DNA of 64,000 nt. It comes from UBA2357 sp041678045. Its GTDB lineage: Bacteria; Pseudomonadota; Gammaproteobacteria; Burkholderiales; Rhodocyclaceae. Below are positions 53,734 to 62,440 of the stretch, in pieces. Position 1 is the first letter of the stretch, and every line of letters begins with the position of its first letter. The stretch is from assembly GCA_041678045.1 (NCBI GenBank), contig JBAYOV010000004.1:54347-118346 (forward strand), read 5' to 3'. The position numbers were made by a program, and so were the translations under genes. Below the pieces are notes generated by a model. That model worked only from the letters and a program-made list of their open reading frames with translations. It made no database searches and was not told where the DNA came from.

Positions 53734-54663
53734 ATGCTCATAAGACGCCCGGCCAACATCCTCCCGTCCGAAATCACCCCGCACTCGATCTTCCTCGACA
53801 GACGACGCTTCATCCGCGACGCAGGACTCACCCTGGCTGCGGGTGCGGCCCTGTATGCGGGGCTCCCGGCCTTCGCCCGGGCAAGCAGCCTGCCACGCAG
53901 CCCGTACAGCACCGAAGAAGCGCTCACCGACCGGGAAGCCATTCTCACCTATAACAACTTCTATGAATTCGGCACCGGCAAGGACGATCCGGCGAAGAAT
54001 GCGGGCAAGATGTCCACCCGCCCCTGGACGGTGAAGGTTGAGGGCCTGGTCAACAAACCCGGCGTATTCGACCTCGACGACCTGCGCAAACTCGGCACCA
54101 TGGAGGAACGCATCTATCGCATGCGCTGCGTGGAAGGCTGGTCGATGGTGATTCCGTGGATGGGATTCCCGCTGGCAGCGTTGCTCGACCGGGTCGAACC
54201 CCAGGGCAGCGCCCGCTACGTCGAATTCGTTACCCATTACGACGAGCGCATCATGCTGCGCCGTGGCGTGCTGCACTGGCCGTACACCGAGGGGCTGCGG
54301 CTGGACGAAGCCCGCCATCCGCTCACGCTGCTCACCTTCGGACTGTACGGCGAGCCGCTGGAAAATCAGAATGGCGCGCCCGTGCGCCTGGTCGTGCCCT
54401 GGAAATATGGCTTCAAGAGCGCCAAGTCACTGGTCACCCTCCGGCTCACCGAACAGCAGCCGATGACCGCCTGGAACCGCTCCTCGCCCCATGAATATGG
54501 TTTTTACTCAAACGTGAACCCCGACGTGCGTCACCCGCGCTGGAGCCAGGCCAGCGAGCGGCGCATTGGCGAATTGCGCAAGCGCCCGACCCTGATGTTC
54601 AACGGTTACGCCGACGAGGTGGCCGGCCTGTACGCGGGCATGGATCTCAAGCGCCACTATTGA
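53734..54663 (+). CDS. msrP: Protein-methionine-sulfoxide reductase catalytic subunit MsrP
   Basis: 309 residues from ATG 53734. A twin-arginine signal is seen in LDRRRFIRDAGLTLAAGAAL, and the molybdopterin domain has the Mo-ligand Cys in YRMRCVEGWSMVIPWMGF (about 132). MsrP repairs oxidised methionine in periplasmic proteins with electrons from MsrQ. It is divergent from aroG with a 191-bp gap in which I see no clear promoter. msrQ follows after 49 nt, and mogA, needed for its cofactor, is 745 bp downstream on the other strand. Confidence 0.95.
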   Translation: MLIRRPANILPSEITPHSIFLDRRRFIRDAGLTLAAGAALYAGLPAFARASSLPRSPYSTEEALTDREAILTYNNFYEFGTGKDDPAKNAGKMSTRPWTVKVEGLVNKPGVFDLDDLRKLGTMEERIYRMRCVEGWSMVIPWMGFPLAALLDRVEPQGSARYVEFVTHYDERIMLRRGVLHWPYTEGLRLDEARHPLTLLTFGLYGEPLENQNGAPVRLVVPWKYGFKSAKSLVTLRLTEQQPMTAWNRSSPHEYGFYSNVNPDVRHPRWSQASERRIGELRKRPTLMFNGYADEVAGLYAGMDLKRHY

Positions 54664-54712
54664 AGCACGCCGAATTGCAGCCACCCGAACACCAAAAGGA
54701 TTTTTGCCCGAC

Positions 54713-55381
54713 ATGCATTTCAACCCCACCCCCGGCCAGCTGCGCCTGATCCGTCTGGCTGTCTTTGCCGCCTGCCTGCTGCCCGCCCTGCTGCTGGCAC
54801 TTGGCTGGCAACAGGGCAGCCTGGGCGCAAACCCGGTGGAAACCCTGACCCGCTCAAGCGGCGAATGGGCGCTGCGACTGCTGCTCATCACGCTGGCCGT
54901 CACCCCGCTGCGCCGGCTCACCGGGCTGCACTGGCTGATCCGGCTGCGGCGCATGCTCGGCCTGTTCAGTTTTGCCTATGCGTTCGGCCACTTCGTGACC
55001 TACCTCTGGCTCGATCAGTTCTTCGACCTCCAGGCGATTGCGCGCGACATTCTCGACCGCCCGTTCATCACGGTGGGTTTCGCCGCGCTCGTACTGATGG
55101 TGCCACTCGCACTGACGTCCACCCAGGGCGCCATGCGCCGCCTGGGCGGACGGCGCTGGCAGGCCCTGCATCGCTCGGTATACGCAATCGCGATGCTGGC
55201 CGTGCTGCATTTCTGGTGGCTGGTCAAAGCCGACTGGCTGATGCCGCTGATCTACACCCTGGTGCTCGCGGCCCTGCTGGGCGTGCGTGCGTGGTGGCGG
55301 GAGCTGGAACGCCGCCGCCAGCTCGCCACACCGGCAGCCGGGCAGTTCAAGGGCAAGGTCATTCCCATCGTGCCCAAATGA
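54713..55381 (+). CDS. msrQ: MsrQ heme-binding membrane subunit
   Basis: 222 residues, about six membrane helices of the ferric-reductase-like fold. Conserved His residues sit in FAYAFGHFVTYLWLDQ and RRWQALHRSVYAIAMLAVLH, the b-type heme ligands. It passes quinol electrons to MsrP. AAGGA lies 12 nt before ATG 54713; a TTG at 54704 is closer to the ideal spacing, so the start could be three codons earlier. Translationally independent from msrP. Confidence 0.92.
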   Translation: MHFNPTPGQLRLIRLAVFAACLLPALLLALGWQQGSLGANPVETLTRSSGEWALRLLLITLAVTPLRRLTGLHWLIRLRRMLGLFSFAYAFGHFVTYLWLDQFFDLQAIARDILDRPFITVGFAALVLMVPLALTSTQGAMRRLGGRRWQALHRSVYAIAMLAVLHFWWLVKADWLMPLIYTLVLAALLGVRAWWRELERRRQLATPAAGQFKGKVIPIVPK

Positions 55382-55408
55382 CCCGCCGGAAGCGTGCCGG
55401 GGAGGCGT

Positions 55409-56035
55409 TCAGGCCTTGGGGCGCAGTGCGTGCTTGGGCCTGAACGCCTTGATCACGGCGTCATCGGTTTCGATGTACGGCCCGCCGATCAGGTCAATGC
55501 AATAGGGAATCGCGGCAAAGATGCCAACATGGGTAACCGAGCCATCCGCCGCCCGCACCCCTTCCAGCGTTTCACGAATCGACTTGGGCTGGCCGGGGAG
55601 ATTCACGATCAGGCTGCGTCCGCGCACCACGGCAACCTGACGCGACAGGATCGCGGTCGGCACGAAGTTCAGGCTGATGCGCCGCATTTCTTCCCCGAAA
55701 CCGGGCATTTCCTTGTCTGCCACTGCCAGCGTGGCCTCGGGCGTCACATCGCGCGGCGCCGGCCCGGTGCCGCCGGTAGTGAGAATCAACGCACAGCCTT
55801 CACGGTCGGCCAGTTCGGTGAGGGTGGCCTCGATGCTCGCCCGGTCATCGGGAATCAGGCGTTCCACGGCCACCCATGGGCTGCTCAGGGCGCTCGCCAG
55901 CCAGTCCTTCAGCGCGGGAATGCCCTGATCCTCATACGTCCCTTCGGACGCCCGGTCACTGATCGAAACCAGCCCGATGCGACACCCTTCAGGGCACACA
56001 TCAGAGGCTGCGGTATTGGCAATACGGTCAGTCAT
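55409..56035 (-). CDS. mogA: Molybdopterin adenylyltransferase
   Basis: 208 residues. MoCF_biosynth fold: GLVSISDRASEGTYEDQGIP at the N-terminus, ILTTGGTGPAPRDVTPEATL with the nucleotide GGTGxxxRD motif, and LIVNLPGQPKSIRETLEGV. It adenylates molybdopterin before molybdate insertion. It overlaps darP by 8 nt on the same strand and is convergent with msrQ (27-nt gap). An N-terminal extension of about 16 residues before the fold is unusual but in frame. Confidence 0.93.
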   Translation of the reverse strand: MTDRIANTAASDVCPEGCRIGLVSISDRASEGTYEDQGIPALKDWLASALSSPWVAVERLIPDDRASIEATLTELADREGCALILTTGGTGPAPRDVTPEATLAVADKEMPGFGEEMRRISLNFVPTAILSRQVAVVRGRSLIVNLPGQPKSIRETLEGVRAADGSVTHVGIFAAIPYCIDLIGGPYIETDDAVIKAFRPKHALRPKA

Positions 56036-56645
56036 GCGTGGGAGGCTCCATCAAGTCGTCTTGCAGGAAATCATGCCCGGACTGCGCATTTTCGGACAAT
56101 ACCGGCTCCGGCTCACGCGCTTCGGTGGCCTGCTCGTCAAGCTCGCGCAGGATGCGGAACAGCTCACGATACGCCCTGGGGGGTTTCTCCTGTTCGCGCT
56201 CCCTGATCGCATTGCGCCGCAGCACCCGCAGGTGCTGCAGATCGGCCTGCGGCCATTCCTCCGCAATCCGGCCCAGCACCTGCTCATCGACCAGGAAGTC
56301 GTCGCGCAGGCGTTCGAGCCGGTGATGGCGCGCCACCGCAGCCCGGGAAACACCGTTGAAAGCATCGAGCTTGGCCTGTATCGGCGCCGGATCGACATGG
56401 CGCATCAGCTTGCCGATGTATTGCAGCTGCCGACGCACGGCGCCATGCTTGGTGATGCGCTGTGCCTCGCGCACGGCGGCGCGCAGGTTATCGGGCATCG
56501 GCACCTTGTTCAGCCGTTCGGGCGACAGCGCCACCAGGGCCTCGCCAAGCGCCTGCAAGGCATGCATCTCGCGCTTCAGGCTGCTCTTGCTCGGGCCACG
56601 GTATTCTTCCGCTTCGCCGTCGTGGGGGTCGGTATCGTGAATCAT
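56028..56645 (-). CDS. darP: Ribosome-associated protein DarP/YjgA (DUF615)
   Basis: 205 residues, acidic N-terminus (DTDPHDGEAEEYRGPSKSSL) followed by helices with SSLKREMHALQALGEALVAL, the DUF615 signature. DarP helps mature the 50S peptidyl-transferase centre. ATG 56645. Overlaps mogA by 8 nt and is divergent from pmbA by 61 bp; darP-pmbA divergence is a common arrangement. Confidence 0.92.
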   Translation of the reverse strand: MIHDTDPHDGEAEEYRGPSKSSLKREMHALQALGEALVALSPERLNKVPMPDNLRAAVREAQRITKHGAVRRQLQYIGKLMRHVDPAPIQAKLDAFNGVSRAAVARHHRLERLRDDFLVDEQVLGRIAEEWPQADLQHLRVLRRNAIREREQEKPPRAYRELFRILRELDEQATEAREPEPVLSENAQSGHDFLQDDLMEPPTHD

Positions 56646-56706
56646 CGCGTCCAGGGGTTCGGGTTCGGGTTAAGATTATAGCCTTTTGTCCGGAATCACC
56701 CTGCCC

Positions 56707-58047
56707 ATGTCTTCCAAAGGTTTCTCGTTTTCTTCCGACCAGTTGCGCGAGATTGCCCGCTCCGCGCTCGACCATGCCAGTCAGCGGGGCGCGTCGGCCT
56801 GCGAGGTGGACGTCTCCGAAGGCTTTGGTCAGACCGCTTCGGTGCGCGTCGGCGAAATCGACACCATCGAGTACAACCGTGACAAGGGACTGGGCGTGAC
56901 GGTGTATCTCGGCCAGCAGCGTGGCCATGCAAGCACCTCGGATTTTTCCCCTGCAGCGATCCGCTCCGCCGTCGATGCGGCCTTGTCGATTGCCCGCTTC
57001 ACTGCGGCCGACCCCTGCGCCGGCCTGCCGGACGCGGCGCTGCTCGCACGCGACTGCCCCGATCTCGATCTGCATCACCCCTGGCGCCCCAGCGTGGAGG
57101 AGGCCATCGAGATGGCACACCGCTGCGAGCAGGCTGCCTATGCGGTCAGCCCGCAGATCAGCAATTCCGAAGGGGCCAGCGTATCCAGTCAGGAATCGCA
57201 GTTCGTGCTCGCCAACAGCCTGGGTTTCACCGGCGGTTTCGCCAGTTCGCGACACAGCGTGTCGTGCTCGGTGATTGCCGGAGAGGGCGACGCGATGCAG
57301 CGCGAGTTCTGGTACGACTCGCGGCGCGATGCGGCCGAACTCGACGACATCGAGCACATTGGCCGCAAGGCCGGAGAACGTGCGCTGGCCCGGGTGGGCG
57401 CACGCAAGATCGCCACCTGCGAGGTACCGGTGCTGTTTGAAACCACGGTGGCGGGCTCACTGATCGGCAACCTGATCCAGGCGGTCAGCGGGGGCGCCCT
57501 GTACCGCAAATCCTCGTTCCTGCTCGACAGCCTGGGGCAGCAGGTGATGTCCCCGATCGTGAACATCTCCGAACGCCCCCACCAGCCCAAAGCCTTTGGC
57601 GCCACCTGGTTCGACGACGAAGGCGTGGCCACCCATGACCGGGAAATCGTCAGCGGCGGCGTGCTGCAGGGTTACTTCCTGTCGAGCTACTCGGCCCGCA
57701 AGCTCGGCATGCGCACCACGGCCAACGCCGGGGGCGCCCATCATCTGGTGGTCGAATCCGGCGACGACGACTTTGCCGCGCTGCTGCGCCGGATGCACCG
57801 TGGTCTGGTGGTCACCGAGTTGCTGGGCCACGGGGTCAATCCGGTCACCGGCGACTATTCGCGTGGCGCTGCGGGCTTCTGGGTGGAGAAGGGTGAAATC
57901 AGCCATCCGGTGGAGGAAATCACCATTGCCGGCAATCTGCGCGAGATGTTCCAGGAAATCGTCGCGATCGGCAATGACGCTCTGCCGCGCGGTGCGCGGC
58001 GCTGCGGTTCGATTCTCCTGGCGCGCATGACCGTGGCCGGCAGCTGA
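56707..58047 (+). CDS. pmbA: Metalloprotease PmbA/TldE
   Basis: 446 residues from ATG 56707. TldE side of the TldD/TldE pair: VDVSEGFGQTASVRVGEIDT, YNRDKGLGVTVYLG, GGALYRKSSFLLDSLGQQVM and TELLGHGVNPVTGDYSRGAA. It lacks the HExxxH zinc motif that TldD has, as expected for TldE. Partner tldD is at 22745. An in-frame start at 56686 is possible but not conserved. Confidence 0.95.
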   Translation: MSSKGFSFSSDQLREIARSALDHASQRGASACEVDVSEGFGQTASVRVGEIDTIEYNRDKGLGVTVYLGQQRGHASTSDFSPAAIRSAVDAALSIARFTAADPCAGLPDAALLARDCPDLDLHHPWRPSVEEAIEMAHRCEQAAYAVSPQISNSEGASVSSQESQFVLANSLGFTGGFASSRHSVSCSVIAGEGDAMQREFWYDSRRDAAELDDIEHIGRKAGERALARVGARKIATCEVPVLFETTVAGSLIGNLIQAVSGGALYRKSSFLLDSLGQQVMSPIVNISERPHQPKAFGATWFDDEGVATHDREIVSGGVLQGYFLSSYSARKLGMRTTANAGGAHHLVVESGDDDFAALLRRMHRGLVVTELLGHGVNPVTGDYSRGAAGFWVEKGEISHPVEEITIAGNLREMFQEIVAIGNDALPRGARRCGSILLARMTVAGS

Positions 58048-58147
58048 ACAAAAACACGGACGGTTAGGGTTTTCCGGGGTTTTCCGCAACCTTGCAGAAC
58101 CTATAATCAGGACGCCAAAAACGAGCACCCAACCAAAGGAGATACTT

Positions 58148-59230
58148 GTGGAACGTCGCAAATTTTTGAAAGGCGCTGGCGTGGCCGGCGTCCTCGCCGC
58201 AGGCAGCGCACCGGCCATCGTCAAAGCCCAGGAAAGCATTCGCTGGCGTCTGGCCTCCAGCTTCCCCAAGTCGCTGGACACCATCTATGGCGGCGCCGAG
58301 GTGTTTGCCAAGCAGGTGTCGGAGGCCACCGGCGGCAAGTTCCAGATTTCGGTGCACGCTGCCGGCGAACTGGTGCCCCCGTTCAGCGTGGTCGACGCCG
58401 TGCAGGAAGGCACGGTGGACCTGTGCCACACCTGCGGCTACTACTTCTTTGGCAAGGATGAAACCTTCGCCATCGACACCGCCATTCCCTTTGGCATGAA
58501 CTCGCGCTCGATCACCGCCTGGATGTACGACGGTAACGGCATGAAGCTGATGCGCGAATTCTTCTCGCAGTACAACCTGGTGAACTTCCCCTGCGGCAAC
58601 ACCGGCGCGCAGATGGGCGGCTGGTACCGCAAGGAAATCAACTCGGTCGCGGACCTCAACGGCCTGAAGATGCGCATCGGCGGCTTTGCCGGCCGGGTGC
58701 TGGAGCGCCTGGGCGCCGTACCGCAACTGATTCCGGGCAGCGAGCTGTATCAGGCGCTCGAGCGCGGCACCATCGATGCCACCGAATGGGTCGGCCCCTA
58801 TGACGACCTGAAGCTCGGCTTCCACAAGGTTGCACCGTTCTACTACTACCCCGGCTGGTGGGAAGGCGGCGCCCAGGTCTCCCTGTTCATCAACGACAAG
58901 CAGTGGAACGCGCTGCCCGCCGAATACAAGGCCATCGTCACCCAGGCCGCCTCGCACGCTCATGTGAACATGCAGGCCATGTACGATGCGCGCAACCCGG
59001 TGGCCCTCAAGCAGCTCATCGCCGAAGGCGCCAAGCTCAAGCGTTTCTCGCGCGAGATCATGGATGCCGCCTTCAAGGCGAAAAACGAAGTGTACGCCGA
59101 ACTGATGGAGAAGAACCCGAACTGGAAGAAGGTGTACTCCGACTATGAACGCTTCATGGCCGACCAGTATCAGTACATCCAGCTGCCCGACATGAGCTAC
59201 GACCAGTACATGGCCGCACAAAAACTCTGA
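58148..59230 (+). CDS. TRAP transporter substrate-binding protein, TakP/2-oxoacid type
   Basis: 360 residues from a GTG with AAAGGAG upstream. A twin-arginine-like signal MERRKFLKGAGVAGVLAAGS precedes the mature DctP fold; WRLASSFPKSLDTIYGGAEV, the DATEWVGPYDDLKLGFHK segment with the substrate Asp/Glu, and EGGAQVSLFINDKQWNALPA fit the TakP group that binds 2-oxo acids such as pyruvate or lactate. It is the periplasmic component; membrane genes follow after a terminator hairpin. Confidence 0.9.
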   Translation: MERRKFLKGAGVAGVLAAGSAPAIVKAQESIRWRLASSFPKSLDTIYGGAEVFAKQVSEATGGKFQISVHAAGELVPPFSVVDAVQEGTVDLCHTCGYYFFGKDETFAIDTAIPFGMNSRSITAWMYDGNGMKLMREFFSQYNLVNFPCGNTGAQMGGWYRKEINSVADLNGLKMRIGGFAGRVLERLGAVPQLIPGSELYQALERGTIDATEWVGPYDDLKLGFHKVAPFYYYPGWWEGGAQVSLFINDKQWNALPAEYKAIVTQAASHAHVNMQAMYDARNPVALKQLIAEGAKLKRFSREIMDAAFKAKNEVYAELMEKNPNWKKVYSDYERFMADQYQYIQLPDMSYDQYMAAQKL

Positions 59231-59259
59231 TTCAGGCGCCTGCGGGCCTCTGACGATCC

Positions 59260-59298
59260 GGCCGCTCCCCGCCTTGTCAGGCATGGAGCGGCCTTTTT
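59260..59298 (+). terminator. Terminator hairpin between the TRAP binding protein and membrane genes
   Basis: GGCCGCTCC (59260-59268) pairs with GGAGCGGCC (59285-59293), with an inner GCCT...AGGC stem, and TTTTT follows. It probably lets the binding protein be made in excess over DctQ and DctM. Confidence 0.85.
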
Positions 59299-59369
59299 GA
59301 ATGCCGCGAATACCTTGCCCATCCCGGGCAATGGGGCCCTGTTTCGCGGCCAGCCACTGGCACCCCCCA

Positions 59370-59966
59370 ATGGACATACTGCTCAAGACCTCCCGACTGA
59401 TAGACGCCTTCACCCGCTTCGTAGGCCAGTCCCTGATCTGGCTGGTGCTGGTGGCCGTGGTGATCAGCGCCGGTAACGCGATTGCGCGCAAGTTCTTCAA
59501 CGTCGGCTCCAATGCCTTTCTGGAGATCCAGTGGTATCTGTATGCTGCGGTCTTCCTGGGCGGCTCCGGCTGGGTATTCCTGCAAAACGCCCATGTGCGC
59601 ATCGACGTGCTGGCCAACAAATTGACGCGGCGCACCCGCATCTACATCGACATCATGGGCATCCTGCTGTTTCTGCTGCCCATGTGCTACTTCATGATCA
59701 GCTTCGCCTGGCCCATTGTCGAGCGCGCCTATGTTTCGGGTGAAATGTCCAACAATGCGGGCGGACTGATTCGCTGGCCGGTACACGCAATGATTCCACT
59801 GGGCTTCGGCCTGCTGGCCCTGCAGGCGCTCTCCGAGTTGATCAAACGCATCGGTTTCCTCACCGGCAAGGCCCCCGACCCACTGCTCATCGGCAGCGGC
59901 GAGGAAGAAAAGGCCAAGCCCGCCCCCACCAGCACGCCCCCCCACCATGGCGAGGCTCAGAAATGA
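59370..59966 (+). CDS. TRAP transporter small membrane subunit DctQ
   Basis: 198 residues from ATG 59370; four membrane helices (SLIWLVLVAVVISAGNAIAR; FLGGSGWVFLQNAHVRIDVL; GILLFLLPMCYFMISFAWP; MIPLGFGLLALQALSEL). The conserved NAHVRIDVLANKLTRRTR loop is typical of DctQ. A Glu/Lys/Pro-rich cytoplasmic tail follows. Overlaps dctM by 4 nt (ATGA). Confidence 0.92.
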   Translation: MDILLKTSRLIDAFTRFVGQSLIWLVLVAVVISAGNAIARKFFNVGSNAFLEIQWYLYAAVFLGGSGWVFLQNAHVRIDVLANKLTRRTRIYIDIMGILLFLLPMCYFMISFAWPIVERAYVSGEMSNNAGGLIRWPVHAMIPLGFGLLALQALSELIKRIGFLTGKAPDPLLIGSGEEEKAKPAPTSTPPHHGEAQK

Positions 59967-61645
59967 TCGAATTCGTGTCCGCCAATCTCGCGCCGATCAT
60001 GTTCGGCTGCGTCCTCTTCTTTCTGTTGTCCGGTTTTCCGATCGCCTTCTCTTTGGCCGCCTGCGGCCTGTTCTTCGGTTTCATCGGGATTGAGTTGGGC
60101 CTGCTGCCGGCCACCCTGTTCCAGGCCCTGCCCCTGCGCGTGTTCGGCATCATCCAGAACGAGACCCTGCTGGCGATCCCCTTCTTCACGCTGATGGGCC
60201 TGATTCTCGAACGCAGCGGCATGGCTGAAGATCTGCTCGACACGGTTGGCCAGATTTTCGGACCTGTCCGTGGCGGACTGGCTCTGGCCGCGATCTTCGT
60301 CGGCGCGCTGCTGGCCGCCACCACCGGCGTGGTGGCGGCTTCGGTGATTTCCATGGGCCTCATCTCGCTGCCGCTGATGATGCGCTATGGCTACAGCCGC
60401 CCGGTGGCCTGCGGCGTGATCACCGCCTCGGGCACCCTGGCCCAGGCCATTCCGCCTTCGCTGGTGTTGATCGTGATGGCAGATCAACTCGGCCGCAGTG
60501 TCGGCGACATGTACAAGGGGGCCTTCCTGCCGGCCTTCATGCTGGTCGGCATGTATGCGCTGTACATCGTCGCGCTGGCCATCTTCCGGCCGTCCATGGT
60601 GCCGGCCCTGCCCCCCGAAGCCCGTCAGTACAGGGAGCCGGACGGCAGCTCGGGCATGCGTTCGCTGCTGGCGGTATTCCTCCTGATGACTGCACTGGCG
60701 CTTGTCTTCGGCCATTACTACGACAGCCTGCTCAGTGCTCTCGAGGGCCGTGAAGTCGTTGCCAAGTTCGACGAAACCGTGGTGATGGCCCTGACCTTCA
60801 CCACCGCAATCGCCCTGCTTCTGGCCGGCGCCAACCGGCTGCTCAGGTTGGGACTGCTGTCGAAGATCGCCGAGCGGGTGGTGTTCGTGCTGATCCCCCC
60901 GCTGGCGCTCATCTTCCTGGTGCTTGGCACCATCTTCCTGGGCGTGGCCACCCCCACCGAAGGCGGTGCCATGGGGGCCTGCGGTGCCCTGCTGATGGCG
61001 CTTCTGCGGCGCCGCATGAGCTTCACACTGCTGCGTCAGGCGCTGGAGTCGACCGCGCGCCTGTCGGTGTTCGTGATGTTCATCCTGATCGGCTCGACCA
61101 TCTTCAGCTTCACGTTCACCGCCATCGACGGCAAGGAGTGGGTCGAGCACCTGTTCGACAAGCTGCCCGGCGGCGAGATCGGCTTCCTGATCTTCGTGAA
61201 TCTGGTGGTCTTCATGCTCGGCTTCTTCCTCGATTTCTTCGAGATCGCCTTCATCCTGGTGCCCCTGCTCGCTCCCGTGGCCGAAAACATGGGCATCAAC
61301 CTGATCTGGTTTGGCGTGATGCTGGCACTCAACCTGCAGACCTCCTTCCTCACGCCGCCATTCGGCTTCGCCCTGTTCTACCTGCGCAGCGTCGCACCGG
61401 TCAGCGCCTTCGTTGACCGGGTCACCGGAAAGCGCATCGAAGGCATACGCACACTCGACATTTACCGAGGTTCCATTCCCTTCGTCATCATTCAGGTCAT
61501 CGTACTCGGCCTGTTGATCGCCTTCCCGCAGTTGGTCACGGGCGGACTGGACAAGGCAGTGGAGGTGAACCTGGACAGCATTCGCATCGAAGTGCCCGGC
61601 GGCAACGACGACGGCGGCTGGGGGAGCGGCAGCTCATGGGACTGA
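59963..61645 (+). CDS. TRAP transporter large membrane subunit DctM
   Basis: 560 residues, longer than typical DctM (about 430) because of an insertion near residues 215-290 with a hydrophilic patch (PPEARQYREPDGSSGMRS), as in TakM-type subunits. Conserved ALAAIFVGALLAATTGVVAA and ASGTLAQAIPPSLVLIVMAD form the elevator core. It carries 2-oxo acids with Na+ together with DctQ. Ends overlapping the phosphatase gene by 10 nt. Confidence 0.92.
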   Translation: MIEFVSANLAPIMFGCVLFFLLSGFPIAFSLAACGLFFGFIGIELGLLPATLFQALPLRVFGIIQNETLLAIPFFTLMGLILERSGMAEDLLDTVGQIFGPVRGGLALAAIFVGALLAATTGVVAASVISMGLISLPLMMRYGYSRPVACGVITASGTLAQAIPPSLVLIVMADQLGRSVGDMYKGAFLPAFMLVGMYALYIVALAIFRPSMVPALPPEARQYREPDGSSGMRSLLAVFLLMTALALVFGHYYDSLLSALEGREVVAKFDETVVMALTFTTAIALLLAGANRLLRLGLLSKIAERVVFVLIPPLALIFLVLGTIFLGVATPTEGGAMGACGALLMALLRRRMSFTLLRQALESTARLSVFVMFILIGSTIFSFTFTAIDGKEWVEHLFDKLPGGEIGFLIFVNLVVFMLGFFLDFFEIAFILVPLLAPVAENMGINLIWFGVMLALNLQTSFLTPPFGFALFYLRSVAPVSAFVDRVTGKRIEGIRTLDIYRGSIPFVIIQVIVLGLLIAFPQLVTGGLDKAVEVNLDSIRIEVPGGNDDGGWGSGSSWD

Positions 61646-62325
61646 CACAGAAGAACAGCCCCCCGGCGGGCAGCGCCGGGCACGCACCTGCCACCCGGCT
61701 GTGCCTGATACGCCACGGCGAAACGGCATGGAACGCCGAGCGCCGTCTGCAAGGGCACCTGGACGTGCCCCTCAACGCAACCGGCCGGGCACAGGCAGCG
61801 GCCACCGCCGAACGCCTCGCCAACGTGTCGTTTCATGCCTGCTACTCCAGCGATCTTGAGCGCGCGCAGGAAACCGCCCGCACCCTGCTGCGCGGCCACC
61901 CCCTGCCGCTGCAGCTCACCCCGGCGCTGCGCGAGCGGCACTACGGTTGCTTTCAAGGGCTGACCTACGAAGAGGCAGAACAGCGTTACCCGGAGGTGTA
62001 CCTCCGCTTCAAACAGCGCCAGCCCGACTACGCCCTGCCCGACGGCGGAGAGAGTCTGCTGGTCTTCAAACGACGAATCGGCGGTTTCATCGACACTGTG
62101 CTGCACCGGCACGCCGGCCAGCGCATCCTGCTGGTCGCGCATGGTGGCGTGCTCGAAATGATCCGGCGCATCGCCACCGACCAGGCCCTCGAAGCCCCGC
62201 GCGACTTTCCGATCCCGAATGCCACCCTGAACTGGTTACGGCATCACGACGGTGCATGGCAGCTCGAAACCTGGGCCGACCAGCAGCACCTGGACCGCAG
62301 CCGAGACGAACTGGCCAACACCTGA
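61636..62325 (+). CDS. Histidine phosphatase superfamily protein (phosphoglycerate-mutase-like)
   Basis: 229 residues. RHG motif LCLIRHGETAWNAERRLQGH near residue 22 and the second catalytic His in ILLVAHGGVLEMI; ERHYGCFQGLTYEEAEQRYP is the conserved phosphatase segment. It could be a cofactor-dependent mutase, an alpha-ribazole phosphatase (CobC) or a sugar phosphatase; the sequence does not decide. It overlaps dctM by 10 nt, so it is cotranscribed with the TRAP genes. N-terminal 18 residues are low complexity. Confidence 0.85.
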   Translation: MGLTQKNSPPAGSAGHAPATRLCLIRHGETAWNAERRLQGHLDVPLNATGRAQAAATAERLANVSFHACYSSDLERAQETARTLLRGHPLPLQLTPALRERHYGCFQGLTYEEAEQRYPEVYLRFKQRQPDYALPDGGESLLVFKRRIGGFIDTVLHRHAGQRILLVAHGGVLEMIRRIATDQALEAPRDFPIPNATLNWLRHHDGAWQLETWADQQHLDRSRDELANT

Positions 62326-62440
62326 AGCGCGGCGCCCGCACATACCGCACGGGCATTGCTGTCGCGTGCGTGCGCGGGCGTGCCAGTGCGGGCTGGCGTG
62401 TTAATATCCGTTTTTACCCAAACAGTCGCACATCCGCCAA

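Noticed and set aside
62326..62440. Glycine riboswitch upstream of glyA
   Set aside because: The gap is too short and shows no tandem aptamer-like structure.
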